Shown piece after piece: positions 33,116-46,357 of a DNA stretch of 64,000 nucleotides; the first letter of the stretch is position 1, and every line of letters begins with the position of its first letter. Source of the stretch: Ischnura elegans (taxonomy: Eukaryota > Arthropoda > Insecta > Odonata > Coenagrionidae); the NCBI RefSeq assembly GCF_921293095.1, contig NC_060251.1, positions 64,125,585 through 64,189,584 on the forward strand, written 5' to 3'. A program made the translations under genes and the position numbers. The notes beneath the pieces were generated by a model that ran no database searches, had not been told where the DNA came from, and saw nothing but the letters and a program-made list of their open reading frames with translations.

Positions 33116-36100
33116 CTGAAAATTAAGTAAATATTTTATGACACAGAAATCATATCCAGCACACACTAATATATAAAATTTTACCATAAATAGTTCATCA
33201 GTAAGACGGTAATCAATATGTGTTAGCAGGATAAGACACTAAAAATCAAAACCAAGTAAACAATTTATGGCTTCATAAGTTTTAGCATTTTAAATTAGAT
33301 GAAATGAAAAATAACTATGGTTGACATAATTTAATATTAAGGTATTATTTTATGCTATACATATCTTATTATAAAATTGAAAAATAATAACCTCCGATTG
33401 AAGGTGAATTCTAATGTGATTGTGTGATGTGGAAAAATGATGCATGTAGCACATAATGCTAATGGTTCAAAAGTGAATCACTGAAGCACACACACATAAA
33501 AATTCCACAAGTTTTTCTCGCGGTTTGTTTGTGTTATAACGATAGTGACTCGCTTTTGAACCATTGATTGTACAATGAAATCCCTAAATGATTTGAAATT
33601 ATAATTTTCTAGTGATTTCTTTCAATTTAATTTTTTTAATTGGTTAAACCCCCTCACGAATAAATACTATTATTTTGTACTCGGGTGCAGTCATATTTTC
33701 TAATCATTATAAAGTAGATTTCATCATTGTCAAAATAAACTAGTCATCCCAAACTTTGAGGCTCTACTTATATTCACTAATAAATGCACTATGGATTAGG
33801 TTAGAATTATCAGCTCCATTACAACTTTAGTTATATACATCTGGTTATTAAGCAAACATTAGTCCAAGCACTAAAACTAATGCATAAAAAATTAATGATA
33901 TGCATCAATATGACTCAATTATTTTCTCCGCCCTCTTGTACCAATAACATAAACAGTTGATAAAAAAAAACAGTACAGGCTAAAACATAAAATTCCAATA
34001 TTTTTAAACACAATAGAATAATAATCATGAAAATGATAAACCATCAATTTCACAAACACCAAGGATAGTGCATTGGTCACAAAGTAGACGTGACGGAAAA
34101 GTTGATATTAGCCCTGATAGCAGCCTGAGATAGATTCCTTGTATGTATTAGGAGGAAAAAATATTACGTGGAGCTGCACATAGCAAAAACCTTAAAAATC
34201 CAGGGATTCTACCAAGATGGAGTGGAATTTGTCCATATTCCCATAATGATGTGCAATTTTCCACAAAAATAACTAGCTATATTGATTTGTCCATATTGCC
34301 ATAATGATGCGCATTTTCGACAAAAAAAAACTTGCCACGTTTCCTATTTCATGTAAGTAAGTAAGCCCTGAAAAACAAACACATTCCATATCACCTCCTT
34401 TGGTTATTCCAACCACCATCTATCTTCTTTTCCCTCCTTAGCCCCTACATCTCTCAAAAAAATGGCATATCCCTCTCTGCATAATCTCTTGACATCCCTT
34501 TCACCACCTTTATCTCTCCCCTTCCAAAATATATATCAATTGGGCTACACTTAAACACCACTTGAACCATTACATTGATGCACCAGTAACATTGAAACCT
34601 CACTCGATTTGACCCTCTTATCAGCACATACTATGAGAGGTACTAGCAAGTATTGGAAAGGGTATAAAAATAAAATACTACACTTTGACAGTAAAATTTC
34701 TGTGATGCCTATTTTAGGAATGCCAGCATGTTTTTTTATTAATTCTTGTACCATTAATAGATAACTATATTATTATCTTTATTTTTTATTCAAAAATTTA
34801 GATTCAAACTAATACCTTTCCACAAAGAAGATATATCAGCTCATGGCATTTTCCTACTGGGAAGCAAAAGCATTACAATGGTTAAAAATCACATTTGTGG
34901 AAAATTGCACCTCATTCTTAAAAAACAAAGCGAAAAACTATAGAAGAAAGAATCCCTTATAAGTTGTTTCAGGCAATGCAGAAGTTAATAATATTCCATG
35001 CAATTTTAATTGTTCAATAAACTTTCATGCCCCTCCAGCAAAAGAGCTTGGAGCACAGAATTAACAGAAAAGGTGGAAAATTCAAACATGGATGATTATT
35101 TTTTAAAGGTTATTTCTTAAGTATAGTGAGCCTGAGTAGAAAAATTTTAATCCTTACACCTTATTTTTGGAAATCTTATACATGAAATTAGGCATGGAAA
35201 GAAGGGACAGAGGCTTTAGCAAGATTTATTCCTAGTGATTTTAATCATTTTGCACCAAACGTTGGTAGTAGCCAAAGAACATTTTCATACGCAAAAGATC
35301 GAATGTCGCCTCTAATTGGTGTGGATTTCTCAATGCAAACTAATGGACAATGGCTACGGCTACCACAGGGGAAGGGAAGTGACCACTGGGATAACAATGG
35401 TCAGAGGTATTCAGGCCCTACCTGAGACCCAGCTTAGCGAGGCCTTGGTGCTACCCCCTTGGAAATTGGGCTAGACCCTTCCATTTATCTATGATCATTA
35501 CCCTTACGCCAGGAATCCATTGTGAAGTCCTTATATTGTAGATGGTTTTCGCAAAGATAAAATTTGTTGCTTACTCCATTTTTTTATACTTTGAAATGAA
35601 TTCTTTTGTTTTTTTTAAGAGAATAAGCTATTTTGAACTATTAATGGACTTAATATGAATATGCATTTTAAAATACACTGCTAGTGCAATAAGGTGACCG
35701 TGGACTCACACTGAGAAAAGGTTAACGGACTGATTCCAATGGCTGTGGTGATAGCTTAACTTAATTGACTTCGGTCCCAAATCGGAGGGACAAGAATACC
35801 AGGGTTACTCCACTCCAAAAAAGAGTTCTGTTTAGACCAGTTTAAAATATTCTTGTGCTAGTTGTATAATGGAAAAAATTTTCTCTAAAGGGCACCAGCA
35901 GATGGGTTAAACAAAATCTAAACAATTTATTTTTAAATATGCATATCATCAAAAAAATTTCAAGGGACAGCCAAACTTGGAGCAATTTTGAGTAAGCAGT
36001 AAAACACACCCACACTAAAGCAAAAATTCAAGTACACGATAAAATTTTACATTAGTATGTTTGTGGTTTTAAACCAAATGCCTTGAAATTAACATCCATG

Positions 36101-37507
36101 TTCTCAATACAGAAATCTCCATTCGTCAATATGTGTTTTGCCATCATTTTCCCAACTTAATGCTTCATGATGATAACAATCACTTTCATCAAGAGCACAA
36201 TATTTTCTACTTGGGAAATTTCTTCACTATTGCCTCAAAAAAAGACAAATCTAACCATATTCAAAGTGGAAACAGGGTACTGTATTGTTTCATGTTTTTT
36301 CTTGTGAAAATTAGACATGGTGGTCCCTTCTTCCCCATTCCAGATGTCACAAATTACAAAGCCTATTACCACTGTTTCCATGAATAAAGTTTAAACGTGG
36401 AATACAAAAAATTTATTATAATAAATTGAATACTTTTCAGAGCTCTTCAACATGAAAAATACACAGTTTATATCACATTTAACTTTCTACTATTTACATC
36501 CACCAGCAAAAACTAGTCCACTAGCTTTCTTTATTGATACTACTGCTAAGGATATTAAGGCTGTTCGACTTATTATTTTTGTGATAAAACTGAATTTATT
36601 TCTATCCCCTTAAGCTCATCTCTACAGACCATTATATTACCAACATCAGACATGAATATGTCCACTCTCAGATACTCTGAGCCCTTAAGAGGAAGTTTAT
36701 GAGTCAAACATATCCCCATTAACTCTTCTTGGCGAACGAGCCCAAGAACTTAAAAACTAAATAACCACAATTACAGAGGTTTCTATGCAAATTAAAACTT
36801 TTAAGAGCACTTAGGGGACTCAGCTGAGGTTAGGTTCAAAGTAAATTTCAATGAAGACTTTTAGGGAATTGGCACCTACAGAAATAGTAATTCAAGGTGC
36901 CTCCATAAGGGTAATTTTTATTGACGCCTGCTATGGACAAATATTCGAGTTTCGTGGCAACAAATTATACTGAATCGCGTTAAAAATAACCTTAATGGAA
37001 CACGACAAAGACTGAATATGTCTTATACGCAAAGTTACAAGCATCAATGGAAAATTTCTTATACCATAATATACAATAGTACAATTATTTTCATTAAGAT
37101 ACCTAATCTGTAAATAGCTTACCGAGAAAATTTGATAAAATGCGCTCTACATCTACTCCTAAGTGAAGGAAAAGCAGAAGAGAAGGCAGTATTATAGGAC
37201 TGATCCACCTTCATTATAAAAGCATTACTTATTATGTAGACGTACTGTCGTGGTCGGCTGTTAGATCATGGTTTAATTTCAATGTTTTACGGAGAAACTT
37301 AGTCCCATGTTATAACCAGAATATATATATATATATACATAAATGCACTAAAAGCAACATGTAAATATTAAACTACAGTTCCCCAGGTCCCTAGAATAGC
37401 CACGACACGGATACCGTCGTTTCACAAATATGATACATATGCCAATTGACCGTGAGGCCAACCTCTTGCTTTTTAAGGGAAAATGAATTCATAAGGCTAA
37501 TTTTTAC
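33116..37507. other. ECT2 first intron (4.4 kb), AT-rich
   Basis: The intron holds a short tandem duplication (34227-34342) and an (AT)n run at about 37321-37337. I found no coding exon. A GC-richer patch near 35.33-35.52 kb has a repeat-like look but no ends that I could define. Confidence 0.7.
34227..34342 (+). repeat. Tandem duplication, period 58 bp, two copies
   Basis: ATTTGTCCATATT(C/G)CCATAATGATG begins at 34227 and again at 34285. The copies differ at a few positions (for example GATGTGCAATTTTCC against GATGCGCATTTTCG). Confidence 0.8.
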
Positions 37508-37600
37508 CTTCGCTGCTTCAATAAGATCACTACTATTCCCCAATTTTCCCACGATGCAAATTCGTCGATCACGGGAACAACCTAGGAGTGAGTGGTACAT
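37508..37600 (-). CDS. ECT2: ECT2 first coding exon
   Basis: The exon encodes 31 residues: MYHSLLGCSRDRRICIVG, then KLGNSSDLIEAAK. RRICIVGKLG matches the RICIVGNIG start of BRCT0 in vertebrate ECT2 isoforms and RVCLVGNL in pebble. The donor is GCGAAG then GTAAAA, phase 0. I chose ATG at 37600 because an in-frame TAA lies ten codons upstream (37628-37630 area). If an unseen 5' exon splices in at the AG just before that point (GCATAGTAAG), the true start would be further upstream; human ECT2 has a longer N-terminus. Confidence 0.85.
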
Positions 37601-37980
37601 TAAGAATTTAAATCCAACGATTGCAACTTACTATGCCGAAAAAACGTATCTACTAAACTTCATCTTTCCTCCGTCATAATGTACACAATTAATATTCGCA
37701 AACTGACCTGTCGAGGGGGCAAAACTTTCACTTAATCCAGTGTATAAACTGGACTTAGTGGATTTGGGGATTTCCAGCCCCAGCGGCATCTCCATCTTAT
37801 GCAGTTTTTAACCACTCGATCCCAAACTCACTACTTCAGTCATTCAAATTCCCAAGACGAATATGAAGATCATTGTTTGGGACAAAACAAGTTTACGACA
37901 TAGAAAAAGTATCAATCAGTTTGAAAATGAACTGCGTTAGAAATCCCAGACTCGCATTTCAATTTTGAAATAATACGAAT

Positions 37981-38115
37981 ACCTGGATTGGCAGTTGCGG
38001 CACGTGACCAAACTTTCTAGCCAATGGAAATTAAATATTTTTACCTGCCTGGGTTAACATGGCGCGAGATTTTCAACGTTAAAAAAATTGAAAGCTACTA
38101 ATATGGCGCTGGAAA
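37981..38115 (-). promoter_or_regulatory. Putative ECT2 core/proximal promoter
   Basis: About 400-500 bp upstream of the ECT2 start, the minus strand shows ATTGG boxes (CCAATGG on plus at 38021-38027; ATTGG on plus at 37987-37991), an E-box CACGTG at 38001-38006, and GCGCGAGA-type and TGGCGCTGG boxes at 38061-38068 and 38104 that resemble E2F sites. CCAAT plus E2F-like motifs are common in G2/M genes such as ECT2. There is no TATA box in a convincing position. This is inference from motif clustering only. Confidence 0.3.
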
Positions 38116-41100
38116 AGTAAAAAACGAGAATATTTATTGTCGGCACTCAGTGTTTACATTTTAATACTGAAGTGGTCATGATGATCGAGGAACATAGAAA
38201 AACTTTCTAACACTCGCTCTGCATCGTAGTGCCCTTGCTCAAAGTGGAAACCGTGAAGATGATACGCAAGGTCGACCACACGAATTCGCTTTCCCTTCTT
38301 TATCAATCAGTAATTTCTCAAGTGAACTAGATGGTATCCAATATATTCCTGTTCATGTGGTCACAGTCAAACTATTTCGGGTTTGGAAGCTAACAAAATA
38401 AAGTGGTTAAAGTGATAAAACACGCGATACCCTCGTATGAGGGAATTAAAGGAGTTAAGAGCTTTCCGACACTGAGGTACGTGTGTGGTAATGCCTGTTC
38501 AAATTTGCTTTCGAATCACCGTCTTTAAAGGCGTATGTGCGTGTTTACGCTGATAGCGGAAATGTTATGTCAATACGCGGAATAGCACTTGAGCAATACG
38601 ATGAGTCACTCCTCGGTGAATCTTTCTGATGTGGAGGCACGTAGCACAATGTATCAGCTGTTAGGATTTGTGGACTATCATCCACCCATATTCAAGATAT
38701 GTCTTCATATTATCCTATTTTACCATCTTGTATTATGTCTGTAGCATGTTTTTGCCGAGTATCAATCATACAGACTTAGGAGCGATGGAAATTGTGATGC
38801 CCAATGAGTATGAGATTGTCATCAACGTTTATTACAGTCTTCTTGAAGATTTCTCGTATATGCGTGATGCACGTGTGAAGAATCATTTTTAGATATCACC
38901 TCGGGTCGCTCTACGTGGTGTAAATATACCTATGGAATTGGCTTTACCCCAGATTGCATAACCGTATCTAAGCAAAGTGACTAATAGAACAATTCTTCTT
39001 CTTAATGCTCATATTTACGAATAGGAGTAATTAATTGTCATCCTAATTTTATCTGGAATTCCTTGTCTTATTTTCCTTCAACTGCCATTCAGATTTGGCT
39101 TCCGACGAGTCGACCCATAATTTGAAAACTAAAAATGTGTTTTCCTCCTGCCCTTGCAGAGCTCTTCGCCTTCTCCCTGACCCTGGCAGTTGTAGAATTC
39201 ATTCTTTTTTCCGATTAGTGGCAAGGTTAGGTTGTGGTAAAAGGTGAGGTATAGATCTCATTATCGGAGAAATTTCTTTGAAATGCCGCTGATACAATTT
39301 CACCATTGAAAGGAGAGCAATTTTTTCATTGTGAAAGAAAATTGGCTGTGACTTGTTCTTACTGTCAGTTTAGCTCTGATTATAGAAGATTGATATTTAT
39401 GCACTCTGATCAAATAAGCATTTCAGATTCTTTTTTCTTCGTAACCATCATTGAATGGGTTTGGAAAACTTTTTTGTTGTGCCTAACCTAAAAAAGGGGA
39501 TGAAGGAAGGATTGAGGTGAATGTTATGTATACACCAGAGTAACCATACACTCACTTCAGATTTAGAATGGAACATCAATTTTACATAATGGAAGAGAGT
39601 ACTTATTAAATGATACTCCAAAATGTTTTGTCAAATTAAAGATAGCTGGTCATAAAAGGAGTTGCTGCTAGCCAATGGCTGGTGGGTGTTGAAAAGAAGC
39701 ATATAGAACATAATTATTAGAGAAATGCATTTGATTCCTGGGAAAAGAGGCTGCAAATGGAGGTGGATGTTCAGCAAATCTGCACTATAATTCCTGTTTA
39801 ACTATTAGTGAATAATTTTGTAGCAGTAAAAATTTTCTGTAACATCATCTAAACCCCATCCCATGTCTGGTTAGAATAGAGTTATAAGGTGCTAGCCACG
39901 TTGACACAGTGGATCCAGTAAGAAGTTAGATGTTGTTGGGCCCACATAAGGTGGGACAAGTGACCAATCATACCTTAAATATGGTTCTCTGGTCTGCTGT
40001 CTTCAAGTGGCAGGCAGGGTCTGATGGGGTCAGCACAATGGGCCAAGAAAGGCGAAAATGCCAGGGCACACATTAAAGCCCCCCAAACCATGCAATCAAC
40101 CATTCTGGAATAGAGTTAAATGCTTATATGCACTTACATTCGATTGAAATACAAAAATAGTAGAGCCTTGACTGTCTGTCACCTTGTTAATTTTTTTCTT
40201 AACATTCATTATTATGCCCACTTCAAAGCAACTATTATTTGAGTGGCGAGTTATCTAAGATGGAGAGAATGGCATGGGAGTTGCCGGTGAACTTGAATGG
40301 GGGGCAAGTGACCAATCAACAAGGGCCGCAACTTGGAGTTTCGTCAGGGGGGTCAACGATCGGTTTGCCACCCCCTCCTCTAATCCCCCCTCACTCCCTC
40401 CTCCACTATAATACGTATAATACATATGTAAGCTATTATCTTGAGATGCAGTTGTTGAAATTACCACCGTATGTTTGCTATTGAGAATTTTTATTAATAT
40501 TAATGTTTTATAATTTATGAATTGACTATCATTGTTAAATTATTTTACTAGAAAATAAAATAACTTTTTTTAATAATCTTTTCAAATTTTGCCACCCCCT
40601 GAAATCTGCCGCTCTGGGCACATGCCCTATTTGCCCTGCCTTAGTTCCAGTCCTGCACCCACCCTCCAGAGGGTAGGAGGGTACCCCTGTTCCAGGAAAT
40701 TATTTACATTTTACCTTCTTTGAACTAAAGTTAAGCCTTATTTCTGCTGACATTTTTTAAAAATACCTAAAGGCATTGTTGAGAGCTGAAAAACGATCAC
40801 ATTGAGTAAGAAAAGGAAATGTTATTTCCAGAGGATACACATTTTCAGAGGAATTATAGTAAACTGAGATGGTTATCAACTTATAAATTAAGGACTCGCG
40901 ACTTTAACATCAATGTGACTGCCACAATATCATCATGAGCCTTCTCAGGGAGTTGGGTCTTCTCCCAAAGCACCCCCCTAGCTATGCCAACGGAGAAAAT
41001 GTGACACTGATTTCTTATACAATGGCTTTGAATGGAATCTGAATATCTGTCTCTTTCAATTACCCATTTGGCCTTTTCCTTCATTTATACTGATAAAGAA

Positions 41101-42215
41101 GGTCTACAGTGCATGGATTTTATCGAATGCAGAAATATTAATAGTCATCCCCCATCTCTGGATGATTGTGTTTCAGTAAATGCGTTGTAGTTGCTTGACC
41201 TATATTGTGGACTAGTGAAACAGTTGATTTGGTTTAGTACCCTCAGAAGTTTACTTTAGGTAACTATGTCCCAATAGTGTAACCACGGGCAGATTTAGGG
41301 GGGGGGTAATGCCCCATAACCTCGTAGCCATACGTATGGGGGGCATATTTTTATTTTTGTGGCCCGCAAGATTCATCACATTTTGAAATTATAAATAATT
41401 ATTGAAAATGGCATTATGTTCATTTTGTTTTTGTGTATTACAGAGCCTCAATCATTTAATTTCAAATTTATAACTTGTATTGAAATAAAGAGAATATTTT
41501 GCATAGTATAATTGTTGTATTTTTTAAATCTCAAGTATGAGAAGATCATTTGCCTGTTAGACCCTTGTCCACCTCCAGAAAAAAATCCTGGATCTGCTCT
41601 TGGTTATAACTGATTTAATTCCAGACTCAAAATCAAGGGATCTGAGTTTGAATCCTGGTTGGGTAAAATGATTTTCTTACTGCAACTTTTCTTTGATAGT
41701 TACATTGAAGCTTGTGAATTATGCTCCCCTACGCACAAACCATTGGTGATTGAAATTCAAATGTTTAGATCAGATAAGCAGGTACTGAATCAGGGACAAT
41801 ACAGCACCCAAAGCATTATCGCTGAGGGTATGTAAGGCATTTGTGATTGAACATAGTGACAGAAGAGAGATGCCAACTAAGCATTACCCCATGGGTGGCC
41901 AACCTGCAAACTGTGGGTTGAATATATAGAACATTTTTGTGGCTCACAAGATTCATCACATTTTTCAAATTATAAATAATTATTGAAAATGGCAAAAGTA
42001 GTAAAAACAAATGTATTCTTATAAATAGACTATATGTGAATTCTTTTAAATGGGAAGTTCGTTTTAGTGAGTACTGCATATAGTGAGAAGGGGTAAAAAG
42101 TGTGACAAGGTGTGTACAGCGTTAATCACTAGTAGTGTGTGCGTTAATCACAGGGATTTTGACGCGTCGAACACAAAAAAAAAGATAGAAGCATCAACTC
42201 AAAGGTGAAAAGATA

Positions 42216-42275
42216 CAGTGGAAGCTCATTTTAGTGAGTTCAGCAAATAGGGAAAATCGCATTATAAGCAATATT
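42216..42275 (+). mobile_element. Lone Tigger-like end
   Basis: TACAGTGGAAGCTCATTTTAGTGAG has the form of a TA-flanked pogo/Tigger terminus, and a related GTTCGTTTTAGTGAGTACTG block lies at about 42058. I did not find a matching opposite end, so it is either truncated or a chance likeness. Confidence 0.3.
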
Positions 42276-44616
42276 AGGCTGCATACCATCAAAAGGCCAA
42301 CGATTGACATGCAAAAAAAATTAATATAGCAATAAGGTCAAGAAGTACCTGCTGCAGTAAGTGCTCGGTATTACAGGATGTATATATCTCGTCAGAATGG
42401 AGCATAACTTGTTAACTTGAAGGTAAACTGGCGTTGCCTATTGTAATGATGGTGGCGGAACAATAACTCTGGAAACAGGAGCACGGTATTTATTTCACCA
42501 GCCTCTAAACGTTCAATAAAACCTAGATATGTAAGAGGCAACAATCCAGAAATAATAAGCCCATGGACCCCTCGCCTAGTGTTTCCACCAGCATAATCTG
42601 ATACGCATCATCTCAGAATGACAAATTCCCTTCCTGTCTTTTGTTTGAGGTCATCCACTATATATCAATTTATCTTCCGATAACACTGTGTCTTTTATGC
42701 TCAGGGCGAGGGCCTGGCCACAATGACACTGGTTCCGTAAGAAGTGGCGGATCCAGGGGGGGGGGTCACGACCCTTCCCAAATCATATCAAACATTTCTA
42801 ATTTTTATTAGTTTAATAATTTTGTATTCTTAAATGTCTAAATTGTTAAATTTCATCTGTTTTTAAGATAAAAAACGAAATTTCAGGAATGAAAATTTGT
42901 ATAAATGGGTATTCTTAAAATTTTACACGGAAGAACGCCCCACAGTGGGCTGAATTCGAAAAAAGCTGGCCAAAAATCACTGTAGTCGGAGTATTGCAGA
43001 ATTAATGAAAATGCTTGTGATTTGTGAATTGTAAAGATGTTATGAAACTTATTTAGGATGATGCAGCCCACAGCATTGTTTAGGAGGTCAATAACAATTT
43101 AAAATAGGGGAAAGTGGTGCGGGAAGCACAGTTTCCCGGGGCAAATCGAATTTTTGCTACGGGAACATCTGGGGAAAGATAGAATTTCTGCTATTGTAAA
43201 CAACGTTAAAGCTATCAAATAGCTGCGCATAAGGTAAATGATAATTCCAAATTGGTATTAGGTCTTTTAACTCGAACTTTTGGTCATTGAAGCGTATAAT
43301 AGTATTTTTTCTAATACCATTAACAATGGTGTATATAATATTATTGCTAATAGCTCAAAAACTGAGGTGTGCCACTTTAATTCCAATTCTGAGTCAGATG
43401 AAGAATCTTCATCTTCCAAAATATTTTCTTCTTTCACCAGAAGATTTTTCATCTCCTTTTGGTATATTTTTATTTAAGGAGAACCTCAGCAGAACAAGAA
43501 ATAAAAGGATCTGATGTAAGCAGAAGAAAATGTCATGCTTTGTGGCAATCCGGCACACTTTTCTTTTACGAATAAGGGCGCAAACCAACCTTTTCATCTC
43601 TCGTCAAAAAAAACGTTTTCTGAGTAAAAACTCGACTAATACGAACGATTTATTCTGCTTCATGGACCCCCCTCCATTTGCCAATACCATACTTTGTAAA
43701 TCTTGGTGAGTCACTGCCTTTGTATCCATTACTGGCAACTACGACTGAGTGTCCTTCGGCACAAACTTCTACAAGGAATACTGACGGGAGACTTGAGAAG
43801 GGAGATGTTGAGCACTCGGCTGGAAATGAGGGCGCCGATCGCTTAGACGACATATTTTGAGAAAACCCAATAGAAATTGTTCAATGGAAATATTTCCATA
43901 TGTTCACAGTAAACGAACAAAAATGGGTGCATAAAAAGGATAGCCGCCGAGGACATAGGGCTTTGGGGGGGAGAACAAATAGGTTTATTGCCGTCCGCAC
44001 GCGGCTAACGCGCAAAGACCCAAGCATAAAACCATCAGAAGAGGGTACAACCGCAAATAATAAGTAATTGAGTTAAACGCACTCAAGATTTAGCAAAAAT
44101 CCATGGTCTCTCAAACGGACTGCTACGTATATCACGCTTAGTTCCCGAATGCCTACCCCATGTGTTGCGGGCTTGCGGGTCACTAGGCGCGAGAACCGCG
44201 CGACATCATTTTGATTTAAAACGAAAAAAAAGGAGAGGTACGAGATGGAACAACATTTTTCTTTTTCGTATTATAATATAGACTTCAGTCTAACTCCTGG
44301 TGTACATACCTTAGGCTAAAAGCGTCAGTAACTTCTTTCATCCTAGTATTAGATAAAAAAATACCGAAAAACGATGATATTTTAAACATTCTCATTACGT
44401 TAATGAAAAGGATTAAACGCAACAAAAATCTGCTCATATAATTAACTAAAAATATTAATATCAATAAATTTCCTTACAATTTCCTAATTATTAATTATAT
44501 TCCATTGCTTTGGGAACAATCATTGAAATATTTAGTGTGGGGCGGTTGAACGCTTACGCACATAACTTGATATGAGAAGCGGGGTGGCAAGTTGGGGCAG
44601 GATTTTTCTTTTGAGA

Positions 44617-45280
44617 ATAGGGTAGTTTCCTTCATCAAAAAAAACGAAAGGCATTGATTGCGATTCGTTACCCACCATTAGTGAATTCATAATACACAAA
44701 TTATTTGGTTTTTGAAATACCGGTTTAGACGAATGGCAAGGGTCAAATTTTATCCTCATTTGAAAAAGGCCAGATTGGCGCCCATGCGATTCCACTCCAC
44801 GTGACGTCACAGGGACCTAGTTTCTACACGAGAGGATAGGAATTATACATCGTCTGAGGTTACCAATGCATGCATGAGGCACAGAGCTCAGGGAAACATG
44901 TCTTAATAATCACCTATTAAAACTGGCTAAGGTCGGAAAGTTTTCTTCGTTTGATAAGGTATTAATAAACCTTTTTTAAGCCAAGCGCTACCAGCCAGCA
45001 AGGTACTCAGCTACCCGCTAGCATCCTGCGTCCTATCAGCGCTCAGAGCCTCGATCAAGGTCACCTCACAAGGCGGGAGGGGGAACCAGAAATGCGTCGC
45101 ACGGACTTTTCCCATCATTCCTACTTACGCGTCGCATTTTCGCGCGCTTGAAATTTTTCACTTTTCATTTAATCGCGAAAAATAGATATCGTCATTTAAA
45201 AATCTAAAAGCGTGAAATACGTACTCCAGGAGTAATAATTTTCGATTTAGGCAATAAAAAATAATAGGAAACCACCCTAT
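44617..45280 (+). mobile_element. 665-bp TIR element, copy 1
   Basis: The ends are ATAGGGTAGTTTCCTTCATC on the left and, reversed, ATAGGGTGGTTTCCTATTAT on the right, giving a TIR of about 15 bp. The body is nearly identical to copy 2 at 45693-46357, in the same orientation, with a few single-base changes and short length differences in A/T runs. On the minus strand both copies keep an open frame of over 65 codons (containing SRGVESHGRQSGLFQM) with no motif I recognise. There is no evident target duplication. The superfamily is undetermined. Confidence 0.85.
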
Positions 45281-45692
45281 TACAGTTGACACTCCGTTTT
45301 GTAGTATGGGCGTAAAATATTTTGCGTAGCAAAGTGAGAAACGCGAAGATTTCCTCTACACTCGGTAAAAAAATACGTGAAAATAGGACAGTTAATATTT
45401 TTTTAAAATTAAAACTATGATTAGAATAAAAATGTTCACTGCAAGGTATTCTAAAACTGTTCATTTTTTCTATGGTACGCTTTTGATTTAAGCACTTTAA
45501 CACAAAACGCGCTGCAGGAAAATAAATACTTCAGTCAATTTTCTCGCAAAAAAAAGGAAAAAAGTTGGATCATTTTTATTGTCTTGACAGGCGTCTCCTG
45601 CTCTAAAAATGACTTATTGATAGTAAAAAATGGTTTTAGTAATGTGTGGGCTGATTATTCTGTGATTAGAATATATAATCGCTTTTTCAAAA

Positions 45693-46357
45693 ATAGGGTA
45701 GTTTCCTTCATCAAAGAAAACGAAAGGCATTGATTGCGATTCGTAACCCACCATTAGTGTATTCATAATACACAAATTATTTGGTTTTTTAAATACCGGT
45801 TTAGACGAATGACAAGGGTCAAATTTTATCCTCATTTGAAAAAGGCCAGATTGGCGCCCATGCGATTCCACTCCACGTGACGTCACAGGGACCTAGTTTC
45901 TACACGAGAGGATAGGAGTTATACATCGTCTGAGGTTACCAATGCATGCATGAGGCACAGAGCTCAGGGAAATGTCTTAATAATCACCTATTAAAACTGG
46001 CTAAGTTCGGAAAGTTTTCTTCGTTTGATAAGGTATTAATAAACCTTTTTTAAGCCAAGCGCTACCAGCCAGCAAGGTACTCAGCTACCCGCTAGCATCC
46101 TGCGTCCTATCAGCGCTCAGAGCCTCGATCAAGGTCACCTCACAAGGCGGGAGGGGGAACCAGAAATGCGTCGCACGGACTTTTTCCCATCATTCCTACT
46201 TACGCGTCGCGTTTTCGCGCGCTTGAAATTTTTCACTTTTCATTTAATCGCGAAAAATAGATATCGTCATTTAAAAATCTAAAAGCGTGAAATACGTACT
46301 CCAGGAGTAATAATCTTTCGATTAAAGCAATAAAAAAATAATAGGAAACCATCCTAT
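45693..46357 (+). mobile_element. 665-bp TIR element, copy 2
   Basis: Same TIRs and body as copy 1; similarity starts and stops sharply at the TIR ends, and the 412 bp between the copies are unrelated to either. The sharp borders argue for two insertions, or one insertion and local copying, rather than a plain segmental duplication. The right TIR reads ATAGGATGGTTTCCT when reversed, one change from copy 1. Confidence 0.85.

Larger units (their letters stand above)
6231..37600 (-). other. ECT2 / pebble gene locus (5' part, continues past the left edge)
   Basis: ECT2 is a Rho guanine-nucleotide exchange factor. At anaphase it binds the centralspindlin complex through its BRCT repeats, goes to the equatorial membrane and activates RhoA for furrow ingression; in interphase it is largely nuclear. 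Nine exons join in frame to give about 558 residues: BRCT0 (residues 1 to about 115), BRCT1 (about 110-195), BRCT2 (about 196-283), a basic linker rich in Ser-Pro/Thr-Pro (about 284-405), and DH from about residue 410 onward. All junctions use GT-AG and the phases agree (0,0,0,0,0,1,0,0, then an open phase 1). The human protein is about 880-910 residues, so roughly the last third, with the PH domain, is missing from the window. Identity rests on remembered human ECT2 sequence; the order and spacing of motifs match throughout. Confidence 0.93.

Noticed and set aside
38668..38892. 74-codon plus-strand frame as a gene divergent from ECT2
   Set aside because: Hydrophobic, AT-driven composition with no motif and no splice or conservation signal.
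44532..45886. Paired minus-strand frames with SRGVESHGRQSGLFQM as possible duplicated genes
   Set aside because: They lie inside two copies of a TIR element and start outside its border; similarity is explained by the element.
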